Source: Cordia subcordata
Taxonomy: Eukaryota; Streptophyta; Magnoliopsida; Boraginales; Cordiaceae
Length of the DNA stretch: 64,000 bases
Assembly (NCBI GenBank): GCA_028554755.1
Contig: JAPTOF010000019.1
Coordinates: 2,614,001 to 2,678,000, forward strand
Reading direction: 5' to 3'
In this document: one piece after another, positions 11,095 to 24,500 of the stretch
Layout: the number at the start of each line of letters is the position of its first letter
How positions within the stretch are numbered: the first letter of the stretch is position 1
Made by a program: the position numbers and the translations under genes
The notes under the pieces: model-generated
Database searches by the model: none
What the model saw: the letters and a program-made list of their open reading frames with translations, nothing else
What the model was told of the DNA's origin: nothing

Positions 11095-11847
11095 ATGATG
11101 CCATATGAAGAGGTTTTGAAGGCTGTTTTTCCTTTTCTAGATGGCACTGACCTTGCCACCTGTATGTTGGTGTGTAAAGAGTGGCAGGAGATTGCTCAAG
11201 ATGATTACTTGTGGAAATGCCTCTGTGCCAAGAGATGGCCGTCAATCTGCAAGCAGTCATCCCCACCCACAGTGACCTATTACAAGTTGTTTCAGACTTT
11301 CTATAAACGTCAGCAACGCAGAAGCCTCCCTCCTCCCAGGCTGTCCTTCAATGACTTGGAGTTTTACATTGACATATGGGCTGAAGAAAAAATAATATTC
11401 TCAGAAGTTGTACCAGGTCCTATTCTCCAAAAGGGGATTCGTATCCCCCCACCTGGAATTTGTGATGTGCTTAGGTTTCACTTGGAGGGTCCAGAATACA
11501 AGATGACGGTCCCCGCAGAACCAAGATTCACAATTCCTTTGAGCCAGACAGTCAGCGTTTCTGTGCTTGTTGGGCGCAAAGATTCCAACAAAGTTGCTTG
11601 CATAATCAACAAGTCAGTGTTTGATTATATAGATCGGAGCTCATATCGGGCCCTAGCATTTGACTACCTTGACTTTTCCCCTGTTTACCCATTTGTGTCT
11701 GGGATTCGAGCATGGATCTCTCTGCTGTTCATGGACCACCGTAGGGAAGGAATTATTGATGTTTTTGGGATTGAGGTGGATTTTTGTGACGCTGCTAACT
11801 CTGAGGAAGAGGTCCTCTGGCTTCTAGACATGCTCGACTGGAAGTGA
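11095..11847 (+). CDS. F-box protein, similar to Arabidopsis At5g39250
   Basis: An uninterrupted 250-residue protein. Residues about 3-48 form an F-box (EEVLKAVFPFL, then LVCKEWQEIAQDDYLWKCLC). The F-box binds SKP1 and makes the protein a substrate-recognition subunit of an SCF ubiquitin ligase. The remaining ~200 residues contain no kelch, LRR or FBA-type repeats that I can see. Length and sequence pattern match the small single-copy plant F-box family represented by At5g39250 (about 252 residues), whose substrate I do not know. I chose the first of two adjacent ATGs at 11095; the frame is open a little further upstream but has no earlier ATG. The coding part has no intron, while the leader probably has one. 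The gene faces the hnRNP gene tail to tail, 667 bases apart. Confidence 0.88.
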   Translation: MMPYEEVLKAVFPFLDGTDLATCMLVCKEWQEIAQDDYLWKCLCAKRWPSICKQSSPPTVTYYKLFQTFYKRQQRRSLPPPRLSFNDLEFYIDIWAEEKIIFSEVVPGPILQKGIRIPPPGICDVLRFHLEGPEYKMTVPAEPRFTIPLSQTVSVSVLVGRKDSNKVACIINKSVFDYIDRSSYRALAFDYLDFSPVYPFVSGIRAWISLLFMDHRREGIIDVFGIEVDFCDAANSEEEVLWLLDMLDWK

Positions 11848-12514
11848 CAACTCGGTTTGATTTCAAGTTCCCAGAGGTGTTGGAATGGTGATTCTGATCA
11901 TTTTAGCTCCATGTTGGTCCAGAATTTGTATATATACATAAATATAAATATTTGGAACGTCTATGTATTCATGCGAAGGCCTGGAGTTTGTTTTGTGTGC
12001 TTTGTGTAATGAAATCTCCCGTATTTCTTTTGCTTATGACATGGTTATATCCTTGTGCAATTATTTGGTGCATCACTCAGTTGATTTGCGTCACAATAGC
12101 CAAAATTGGAGTGCACTGATTGTCTGAGTCTTTGCACAGTGAGGAACGTTATGCGATGTCATGCTTCATAACCAAATGCTGTAAGCACTAAGCAGCTTCT
12201 AAGAAGCAGATTGCTAAATTAAGCCTATCGGTTGTAAATTTATGCATATTAAAGAAATGAGATCTTAAATTGTTGAAATTTATAGCCAATAGCCAGAATC
12301 AGCGATTATGGAGGAACTACAACTGTAACTAATAGTTAGAATTACCACAGATAAATGAACATTTATTTTGCGATAAAACAAAACATTTCTACTAACATGC
12401 TACGCTTAAGACCTACTTTGCGATTGTACATTTTTCGCAACACAGAGACTCGCATATTTACATGCATAATCGCTGGTGCAAATAGTTTATGACAGAGGCG
12501 GCGGCCAATGATCA
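11848..12514. other. Convergent 3' region between F-box and hnRNP genes
   Basis: Both genes end here from opposite strands. AT-rich sequence with candidate plant polyadenylation signals on the plus strand (for example the AATGAAAT stretch near 12008). No gene is seen inside. Confidence 0.6.
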
Positions 12515-15500
12515 TTATGGAATCCGGAAACGGCTTGATGAACTTTCGGGAAGAATTGGTTCACCGGTGAAAGGGTCAAATCTGTAAGGTTCACCAGTGA
12601 AAGGATCAAATCTGACTTGGTGGCGAGGTAGCTGACGACTGGCACTGGCAAGTCCGTCAGGTTGCAATTGCAGTCTGCCATATGCTCTTGAAGAATGTTG
12701 TGTCATCTGCCCAGGAGAAAGTCTTCGATCAGCAGTGTCCGTAATGTGAGAAGTCAATCCAACTCTGCTGTAGGCTGCAGAACTTGGTATCGTTTGACTA
12801 GGAGGAAGACCTCGATTAGAAGGTGCATCAATGTAAGAATTCAATGCAATCCTAGCATTGCCCGTGGAAGAGCTTCGTGTTGTGTGCAGTGGAGAAAGAC
12901 TCCGATCATCAGGGATTGTCTCGTGAGAATTCAATCCAATTCTTATAGTGCCGGTCAATGAGCTTGGTATTGTATGCAAAAAAGGGGAAAGACTTTGATC
13001 AGCAAGGGCTGCACTGTGGGGATTCAATCCAATTCGCGCACTGGCTAAAGAAGAGCTAGGTGATGTGCGCAAAGGAGAAACACTTGCACCCGTTACTCTA
13101 CCTAATGTCATTCGACTTGATAAGTAGTTGTCTGAGAGTGAATAGCGAGTTGTGTAAACGTCAGACCTGCAAAAACACCACCAAATGAGTTGAGATTTTT
13201 AGAGACTCTGAATTCAAGGAAACTCACCAGTGATTCAGAAGATCTCTCCAAAAGTAGGGATAGATCTTTCAGCTCTGTTTGGTTAGCATGACAGACTTCA
13301 GTTAGCTCCAAGAAGACTCTTCCCCAAAACAAACACTCAGTTTTCCTTCAAATAGTGCATCTATGATTTAGAGGCATCAAAAATTTTGACCTAGAGAACC
13401 TTTTCCTTCTGCATTCACCAGTTGCAACACAATTCAGTGACTCAATACATATATAAGATGTTTGCTTTCAAGAGGGGTTTCTCATAACATGTTTGATTTT
13501 TTAGAAGGGTCTCTCATTCAGAAAGTAGTTATCTTGGCCCTAAGATGGAGAAACCTCACTGCAACTCAGTCTTGGATTCTCAGAATCGGACTTAGACATT
13601 GAAGCTCCTCGGAATCCTATGAGATTGCCAGTGAGTTGGATGGAGCTTAAATTTTTAATAGTTCTCGTATTTCAACTGTTTTTGAGGCAAAAAGTCCACA
13701 AGGCATACACCGGAATGGATAAAATTCAAGATTATGCAAAGATTATACATGAAAGATCCTCTTTTGGCTCTCTTTAGCCCTACGTCTCTTATCCCTAGGA
13801 GGTCATCCTCCACTAGCAGGTTTTTTTGGAAAACTCTATTTATTAATAATCAAGTCAAACCATATGTCAATTTATGAGTTGCTTACAAAACTAAATAGAT
13901 GAATTCTGGTCATGCTCTTCTTGCAAGACTTTACCATCTATTTTTATCTTGCTCTACTAATCCTTGAAAAGGTTAATAAGATGCTCCAATGATGACCTCT
14001 TTTTGTGTGAGAGGGGTACGCGATGCTTGTGATCCACTAGATGTTAGAGAAACCCAATTTTTAACTCTATTTTTTGAATACACAGAATAAATTTTAGTCC
14101 CCCATCCCCTAGAACTCAAATCCAATAACATTGCCAGGTATAGACATCCCTCACCACCAACATTCATTGTATGATCATTGCCAACACATACATACTAGAA
14201 TAAACTCGCTGAATCCACTTCATTTTGTGACCAAAAGGCTCAATGAAATTTAGAGCAAAAACTTCATGAAGAGAGACAAGGAAGGATAGTGTACTCTGAC
14301 AACTAACCTTGGTATAATTGAGCCAAAATGTGAGACAAAAGATTCTGCTGGTGGCTCTCGACTAGATAAGCTGGAGAGCTCTGGCTTCCTAATCAAGGTA
14401 CTTTTGACTCTTGACAAGCTCGCCGGGAGCTGACTATGTCGCACTTTATCAACCAGGTGCTGTATGAGGAGTACAGTGCACCAGAATGAGTAATGTGTGA
14501 CTTTATCAACAAAGCTAAAATTATTTTAATTCTCATCCATGAAGAGAATTCACATACTCTAGATATCAATCCAGTGAGATATGCCCCTTTATCTTCCATT
14601 TCAGCTCCAGATAACATGAACTAGAACACATCATAGATAGAAACATGAAACAGGATGTGTCAGAGCAGTATGACAGTCTTCATTACAGAAACTGTAGGAG
14701 AAAAGGAGTCCAATTATACACCGTTCCCAGAACAGAGACTCTTCCCTATGGGACATTCATCATTCTACCTGCCTAATATCGAGATCCAAACTCATGCAGT
14801 AATTACTACTACTACTGCCTCTCCTCTGAATAATAGGAATAAGGAGGTGTTCAAACTTCCCGTGCAAATAGAGAAGGAAGAACGAAGTAACTAGAAAGAT
14901 TGTTAGAATCACCCCCTTTTGAAGTTGGTTCAATTTCTTGCACTACAAACAAACTCAAAAAACCATGACATCTAAGAGCTTAACAGTGTCTAAGTCATGC
15001 ATGTAACACATAAGGAGAAAAAATAACTAAAAAATAAAAGAAATGGTTGAAGGAGATGATATTCCAAACCTGGTCAAGGACAGAAATTGCATTTGATTCC
15101 GGTAGTTCCTTTAGGCTGGCTAGAATCTCTACATCTATCTGCAAGTAATAAGAACAATATAGAAAGCTCTCACACTGAGTGTTTAAATATGAGACAAGGG
15201 CAACGTATTCAATTTGGAAGAGAACAATTTTATTTTCTTCTTTTTAAAATTGAAACCAACCACCTTTTAAGATTTCTCTTTTAGAGGTTGGGGGAACCAA
15301 ATGCATGCATGCATCCAGTGGAAAGGTAAACAAACCGCGTAAAATTTCAGAAATGATTACTGCAGGGACAACAAAACTACATTAACCTGGCCAATAATAA
15401 GGTGAATTTAATTGCTCAAAATTTTACTCATTTCTTAGTGGGTCTGAACCTGTTCTCAGGCCGGCCCCACGCACAGCAGAAGGTTCATGGACTGGTCTGC

Positions 15501-18500
15501 TTTTTATGAATGTATAACACATTGTGTCCAGTGACATCAAAATTTTTCCTTCTTCCTAGCATTTTGAGTCCATGAATTGGTTGAAAACTTGATTACTAAA
15601 GACAATAAGTTATGCTCAAGTTATTGCAGCAGAAGTTCAATCAAAAGAGAACAGCAGCATATTGTATTTGCAGAAGGAAGAGTCAATACAGCCATAACCA
15701 TAACAAGTTTATGCTTCACATACTTAACTATAACATAGACATGGATTCGATACTGTAGATTCAATTGAACTACAACCTTGCTCAATAAAGCTCTAATAAT
15801 ATATCATCAGTTAGTCTGTTGCTTCACATGTACGCGAATTTACACTTGCTCCAAAGACTGTACCCAATGACACATGAATTGAGCAAATTGTTAAATGTCT
15901 GCATCAAGTACTCAAACCAAAATTCATGCAACACAGCAAGAGAAAATCTTATAATTGTAAATAATGATTATATAACAAAAATGCATCACGGCAGTCAGTG
16001 ATTGAATCTCGGTGAAGTGGAAAGAAAACATGTAAGAAGATTACTTTTGCATGTTTTGATGTTAAAACATATCCAAGGAGACATGCAGGTTTATTGAAGA
16101 TCACAAAGATTTTCAACATGAACATACGTCAAATCTAGTAGCAATCCCAAGCCTTAAAATCCGAAGCAAACGCTCTTTGATAGCTATAGGTAGAGCTACT
16201 ACAGCATCTTCATAAGGATCAGCACATTCCACTCCCTGCAATGAAGCCAAAAATCAAAGAACTAAGAAAGACACTAAAGTAAAAGACTCATGATTGCCCA
16301 ATATATCAGCATGAGAGTGCAACATAGAAATGCAAAAAAAAATGTCACTCATCTTTGACCCGTCCATGACTGCTATCCAATTAATCAAGGAAACAACCAT
16401 TCATTGAACATATTAAATACATTATTTATATAACTTCTGAACCATCAACTCAGTAACATATTAGATGCAAATGAAAATGTTAGCGATAATATCTAGCAGT
16501 GGTTGTCTCATACTAGTGCTAAAGACACAGATACAAATTCTAAAGAAGTCATTCAAATGAAATGATTCTTGACTCGTATAAAAATCATAATTCAGCAGCA
16601 TGAATAAAAAAGCTTCCACATAAACATTTGCAACACACAAATTTTTGCTTTTTGCAAGATATAACAAACAACCAACAAAGCAATTCAATAGCCAAGATTG
16701 AAATTCAGATTTATTAGAAACATCATTTATGGAAGAATTACCTTAAGACTACGATGCTATAAAACTGTTGAGTGCTTCTTTATGTTGTTGGACTACCTAG
16801 GAAAGATGAAATAAAAGCTTGGTCTTTTGTATATCTCTACTTCACAACTCAACTCCAAACAGTTGGTCTACAATAATGAACATTGGGTTACAACCAACAC
16901 TAATTCGCACTAGATGGAGTAACCCAAAACCATATACAATAGCATTGAAAACTTTCTTGAGACAAACGCCCTCCCCCACACGACTCAAACATAGGATGAA
17001 GATTGAGAACCGTGACTGACATCAACATAACCACCCTGATTCAACACATAGATAAGCTTAGCTAGGACTAATAGTGGTACCACTGGAAACCATGAAGTGA
17101 AGCAAACAAGCTACCTTGAACAATGCAATTCCTTAGGCACAATATACTGATAAAAATGTTGGCCAAGCATGGGGCAAATTAGGCTCAGAACATGGATGGA
17201 CTAAAAGCCAACTTTGATACCATGAAAAAAACTGTGGAATTCTATCCTTGTATCAGTTAGGACCATTATGTATAGCTGTAAAATTCTTAACCTTTTCATG
17301 TGCGTCACTTGTATACTTGGCGCTGAATTGACCAACTCATCTAGAAGCTTCAACTGTTGGAAAGGGACTAAAATATTTATTCTGTGTCTTCACCTCCCCT
17401 GTCACAGGCAGACAGGTTTTCTAGTTATTCTTAAATAGGTCAGAGTGAGACTTGAATCAAAGACTTTTCCTGTACATGGCTCTGATACCATGTTGGATCG
17501 ACCATCTTGAGCTTACGTTATTTGAGGGGGATTCCATTTATTTTCTTACTGTCATCGACAATTCAAAAGTTTTTCCAACTTTTCACATATCCAACAAGTA
17601 TGGCAAACCAAGAAATAAAGGTGTTACAACATTTATTTAGTTTATGACAAGCCAATGTCACACTCTGTATAAAACAGAAATAATTTTATCATGGTAAAAC
17701 AAATTCCAATAGAAACAATAATAACAAAAGTAAAACAACTCCAAAAGATTCTCACAGTACTTTACCTTTTGTGCTGTGGATACATGAACACCAGGTAATT
17801 TGGCTCTTAGGTCATCTTGTTGAAGTGTTGAATGACTCTGAATTTTGCTGGGTGCTTTGCTTTGTGAATCCTCAGGGGCTCGTTTCCTTTTTTTGTCCAT
17901 AGGCCTTGCCACTTCAACCTTGAGAAGAACAATAGTCACTCTTTAATGGACAATTGACGAAATATATTTGCTAAAAGCTATCAAGTTGCCTGTTGAGACT
18001 AGTTTGTCAGTTAGGCAACAAGCATGATATGCGCAACTAGCCTTTAAACAGTTGGTGTGTTTACGTCAATTTACAGGCCATAGAAGATGAGACTCTTTAG
18101 CAAGCTAGAATACCTGAAGTTTATACGCCGGGTGTCCATTTGGTCCCTGTACTGTTTTCTCATTCATTATCTTGATAGCATTGTCAAGATCCTTTAGACA
18201 GGAAAAAGGGAAAACTGAAATGAGGGAAAGAAAGGAAACGAGTCGAAGACTGGGAACTTTCAACAGAGTGAAATATAAAGGTACCAAAGCAGTATTGCTC
18301 GTCTATCATGCATGCAAGAGAGAAGACCAACAGAAAGGAGCAAGAAAACATTTGATCACCATTATATCCAAAAACAAACTAAATGGCATGATGGGACCAA
18401 AACACAACATTGTGAAGGAAAATATATGATGGCTAGCACTTTAGCCGAGGAAATGACGTACCCACAGACAAAATTATCAAGTTATCTCGATATATAAGGA

Positions 18501-21500
18501 AAAAAGATACATGTAATATGCATAAGATAGAGGAAATAAGAACAAATCTTCAAATGCGCTTCTAATTCAATCACATCTGAAACAAAGTAAATAGACTTTT
18601 AGCCTTCTAAACTGTTAAAAGTAAGTTTGACCAAAAAAGAGAAAGACAACAAAAGTAAGAGCATTGCCCAGCATTTTCAAAATATAGAAGAACATGGGAG
18701 CTGCAACACAAGATACAAGCACAAGAATACCCAGTTCAACCTTGTTACTCTTTGAACAGGTCAGTCGATTTGAAACAAAACCAACTACCCCCCCCCCCCC
18801 AAAAAAAAAAAAAACCAACGAAAAACTCTCCCTACCTCCTTCACCCTGAGAATTTTAATCACAAGGGATAGAAATAATGGCAAGAGGAGAGGAAAAACAT
18901 GAGAAGGCACAATGATGAAAACTCAAATTATTATGTCCACCAATTAGAGAAAAATAAGAAAGCATGAACTAAAAATACCTAACAGGAAATATAGGGAACA
19001 GAATGGCAGTCCAAGTGCAAGAGACTCTGACAAACAAAGATTGGATTAACTTCTGAAAACAATAAATATACTTAGAGCATGTAACATCAAAACATGACAA
19101 AGTGTCATGGTATCTTACCTGTTGCTTATCAAAGTACATAAACAAACTTAGTGAAAGTCTAACAAGAGACTGACAGATACCTTACCTTCGCTTACCGAAG
19201 TATATAAAACAACTAATGGTACATATAGGACGTGGAATGGCAGTTCAAGTGACTATAACAAACAAAGGTAGGACGTACTTCGAAGACGAGAGGTATTTAG
19301 GGCTTGTAACGTGAAAACATGAAAAGTTGTCGAGGTATCTCACCTGTCGCTTATCGAAGTATACAAAACCAACTTGTGAGTTGCCCTTTCGGGATAATAC
19401 TACTTTGTCCACCTGCAAATTATGACAATTATTACAAAGGTGTTAGGACATATAAACCTTCACTCGCATCTTCATACAAGAAGAAAAAATGCAATATGTT
19501 AAGACCTTCCCGAAAGGCTCGAATAATTCCTTCAAGTAATTCTCATTAGCAGTAGCTGGAAGGTGTCTGACAAACGCTATTTTGATCTGAACACTCAAAG
19601 AAAAGTAAATGTTAAATGTGTGTTTGTATTGGTTTTGCTTTAATATCTAGAAGACACTGATACAGAACCTTAGCAAGTTCTTCAGGCGAAATTTCAGGTT
19701 CCTCCTCCGCCCACTTGACAGATGGATGCACATTACCAGCCAGAACAAAAGTAGATAGCGAACCAGCCCGATAAGCACGTGCCGCAGCCTGTGATTGAGG
19801 ATTTTGAAGGAGGAGGGTTTCAATTTCTAGAAGTGATGTGGTAGCGTTGTGGATATTATATGGCTCCCAAGTTTATGGGGGTAATCATATCTTGAACGTA
19901 AAAATTATTGATTGACAGTTAATGAAGAAATTTTGAACATACTTGATCTATATCATTCGATTGAACCAAATAAATTTTTTTATGAGCTTAATTGTGTAAT
20001 AACGATTACCTTTTGATGGGTTCAGCAGATAATTAAAGATGAGGAATTAGTCTTTGGCAAAATCTGATTGGTTGATCATGATTGCAATTCATATGATAGA
20101 CTTAGCTGGGCTTTGAGATGAAGTCTAAATGACAAAATTTAAGAAGATTCAACCAACTACTTTCACAGTCCATGTCCTTTTACAGTGGTAGACAGTAGAG
20201 TCATAAACATTTTCACGCTGCTTACAAGCAATTTTTTGAAAGTTGTCAACCACTTTTAGGCTCTCTTTGGCGTACTGTGAAATTTCAATTGTTAAATGGT
20301 AGAGCTTTCGGTAGTAGAGTTTTGGCTAAATGTGCTATTGAATAAAAACAATTGAATGTAAAATTTCAGTCGTTAAGCTAAAGAGCTTTTAGTAATAGTT
20401 TTGGCTAAATGTACTAATGATAGAATCTGTTGACTGTTTGGAACTGTACTTTAGATGTTGAGCTTTTAATTATTTTAAGGGCAACATTAGGACTCCAAAA
20501 ATATAAAGTGTTGCTTTTGAAGCAAAAAAGAACAAAACCAAATTCTAACATGATGACAACAACTACTAAAAAACCCTTTTTTGAAAAGCTCCGACTTGGA
20601 GCTTCTAGTTTTCTAACTTTTTTTAGCTTAGCTTTTTACCTAAAATCCTTTTTAGAAATGCACCAACAAGTTAGCTTCAACTTTTAGACTCATAGGAAGT
20701 ACTTTTAAATGTCCAAAAGATGGGCCAAATAGAGCCTTAGCTATCTATATATTAGCATTGAGAATTCCATCTAGAAGCTACTTTATTGATGTTGCAGGTA
20801 AAATCAATTAAAGTAAATATAACTTTCAAAGAGCTGCATTATGATTTATCGTTAGTAGCAAGTGTAACTATCATATCAAAACACACCTCATGAAGTAAAA
20901 TCTCTCTGAAGTAAACAATACAAATATAAGTGTTTGTTTGCACTCATACTGGAGTACTAGCGAACAGATAAACAACAGGCAAACTTTGAACATATGAGGT
21001 CATCAAAGAACCAATCGATAAAGAGTTCATTATAAAAGATATTCTCAATGCAACTCCAGGAATAACAATTCAAAACTCTAGACAAAAATAACATAAAAAA
21101 CAAGATTTTCAACGGTATCCCAAGAAGCAACCAGATTACCAGTTCTGTTTCCATAGTAAGCATATTGACCTTAACTACTATCATAGATCAAAGCAGATAA
21201 TTGGAAGAAGCAGCAGCTGAACAGGTTATTTACAAAAATCAGTGATTAGATCACTTTAAACCTTCTTAAGTTAGAACAATTTAAACGTAAAGCAAGGAGG
21301 GGTAGGGAAGTTATTAACAACATAACAGGATAATGAAGTTATTAACAAAATAACGTATCTTTTGTCCATCAATGATACTGGAGCAACATAATTAATTTTT
21401 TCTTGTACTCAATGGTAAACATTTTATATTAACTGTTCTGAAAGTTTTCCCAATGATTATGAGCATATGAAATATTTTCTTCCTTTCTGTTGTTCCATCT

Positions 21501-24500
21501 GAGTTACTAATCCTACCAAGAAATTTGCAGGAAGATTAGCTTGTTTCACAGTTATTCAATTGCCATTACAGGAGACAGAAGCTTCAAAGAAGGCATTTGG
21601 TGTATAAAAACAACTAATGATAAAAGGCATAAGCAACCCAGAATGATATGACAAAAACGTTTAGCAACAGAAGAGGCAGAACAATAAAGAGAAGATCACC
21701 CCTGAAAAGAGAATGAGAAAACTATCTGCCTAGCCATCAAAGGAACCTGGATGTGATCTCTTGATTCAGAAAGCTTTATCATACTTATCTTTCTCACTAG
21801 TCATTTATGAGAGCTAGTGACTGGGAGTTGGAGAAGTTTGTCAAATTTTTTGGATGCCTAACAATTGTGCCCTCATTGAAGGTAAGGAGGAGCAAAGTGA
21901 CATGGAATTTGGTTAAAAATGGTGCATTCACAGTGAAATCTTACTATAGGGCTCTTGTGAGTGAAGATGAACCTACCAATCACATTGATTTCTCATGGAA
22001 GGATGTTTGGAGTATGTGCCCCGAGTAGAGTTGCTTTTTTTTGCTTGGAAGGTGGCTTGGAAGAGATTTCTTATATTGGATAGTCTCCAAATGAGAGGGC
22101 GCCTTATTTTTGAACATTCAAAAAAGAGGGTATATAGTTGTCAGCAATTGTTCTCTATGCAAGAACAATATGGAAACAGTAGAACATCAATTACTTAGAT
22201 GTGCTTGGGCTAGATCTCTTTGGGAGTTGGCTTTTGATGTTATTGGTGATCAATATGTTGCTTCAAAGACCTTTTGCAGCAAAATGAAAACAAGAGGTAT
22301 GAAGACATCTAAAGATAAGAAGGAAATCATCCAAATAGTTCCTCTTGCAGCCATTTGGGCTTTATGGAAGGAAAAGAATGGGAGAGCTTTTGAAGAGAAG
22401 GAATTGTCACTTAACATTTTCAGGAATATCATTATGATCTTTATTTTTGGTGATGCAGATAAAATACAAGGATGTATAGATATTTTGAGAAGTTGACGTA
22501 AATATTTTGGGATTGGCAGCACCTTGGTGCGTATCAATAGAACTTTTTTACATCTCACAAAAAGAAAAGGAGAAAGAAGAAGAAGAAACATTGGTAAGGC
22601 AATATAAAAGAAAAGTGGGAAAGAGAAGCAAGAGAAAATACAAAAGGCAAGGAAAGAGGAAGGATGCATCAAAGACCTCAAGTAGTTGAGCAGTGTAAAA
22701 CAAATTAGGGTTACATATTTGTCAAGTGAGCAACATTTTTGCAGCTGCCCCATAAAGTTTTGACAAGCTACAAAACAAATTAGCTTGTCAAAGGATCCCG
22801 TAATGGCAATTGAGACAGATATCTTATTGCACAATGGTAAGGAAGTTCGTATATCTGGTTGCAGTTTCATAATAGGGAAGTAATTAAAGATTATCTGAAA
22901 CCAAACCCATAATAGTTAAAAATAAGCTAGATTTTGCAAATTAAATTTTAAAGTTTACAGTATGCATGGATGTTGTGTCTTGTTAACATGTCCGACATTG
23001 TAAAAGGATTCAAATTCTTAAAATGTATTTGTCAAACTATTTCCACTTAGTTTAAGATTAGGAATTCTTTTAGTGAAACAACATGGGTTCAAACATTAAT
23101 GCTGGAACCGAGAATGATAACCACGAACCTGAGCTCTTATCCTGTACGATTCGAGATGCAACAGGTGAGTCCAACTTGGCATCACAGGAGTTCAGTACAA
23201 ATGGGACAATTAAAATTTTTGATATATGACAAGGATCAAGCTGAAAATAGATAATAAAGCAAACTTACAGCATGAGATGAGAATTTGACGAAACCAAAAC
23301 CACGATTTTGTTGTTTTTGGCCAGGTGGGACATCTCCAAGCATTACAAGATTAACCGAGACAACATCTGGGAAAACCTATAGAAGCAAAATTTATATCCA
23401 TGTATGCTTTAACGTGGAAAAATTGCATAAAAAAGTGAATTCGTCTTTTAATCTTCTTTTTCTTTTTTTGCCTATATAATCAAGTCATTCATGTGATAAA
23501 AGATGTTACCTGGCGCACAAAGTTCTCAAATTCTTCGGCATTCCAACCTTAACAACAAACAAATTAAGCAATCAGCATGTAGACATGCATTCAGAAGGTT
23601 GATTTTAACACATCAACAAATCTATGATGTTAGCAAACTGACTATCGTCCTTGCCCTAATAAGAAAAAGCAATAGAAGATCAAGGAAAGCAGGTAGAGGT
23701 ACAAAACAGTAGTAATCCAACAAATGAAGACAAATATTGGCCTCACTAATCCAATATATCCTCAAAAGCTATAGGATGAAGTATAGGATAATAATTTATG
23801 TGATCACAAAGGTCAATCTTCTTATGCTACTCCGTGGCAATCTGAGAAGAATAGAAAGAGTAAGATGAGACGGAGACTCTAAAATGGTCAGGAAGATTTT
23901 AAGGACCATTACATTCTAGCTACATTACCCAAAGGATAGCTGAGCTTTTAAAGAAGAGATGCGATAATTCCTCGCACTTATGCAGCAAAGAATTTGTAGC
24001 GACGAGAACAAATATATTTTGGCAAAGAGTAAGCAACTCTCAGGTGCTGATATTTAGAATAAAAAAATGTAACAAACCTTTGTTGAGGTTTCCCAGAAAC
24101 AAAGTGTCCTGTTCCATTGATGGAAGAACGCCAATCTCCTTGCCGTCTAGCTGAAACCAAGATAGGTTAAGGTAAATGTTCCAACAATATTACACTGATA
24201 TAAGATCAAGGAAGCAAAGAAGAGCAGCATGCAACAGAACTTCCAACTTAAGAGCATAAATTTATGCCTAATGAAGTATAAATTTAGTAACACTATTTAA
24301 CACCAGTGCGACAATAATTGATGAAATCTACTTTTATTTTCAACAAAGAGCAGACCAGGGAGAAAGTAATACGCGTGCGTGCACACCCACACATATATTC
24401 AACAATCATAAGAAGAAAAGAAAAGAATCAAAAAATTAAACGGGAAAAGAAATTCATTGCAGCAGAAAAAAGAAAAATTTTCACCGTAAGGCGGTGAAGG

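Noticed and set aside
22250..22870. 206-codon minus-strand open frame
   Set aside because: It is antisense to the LINE copy A zf-RVT frame and has no protein-like features.
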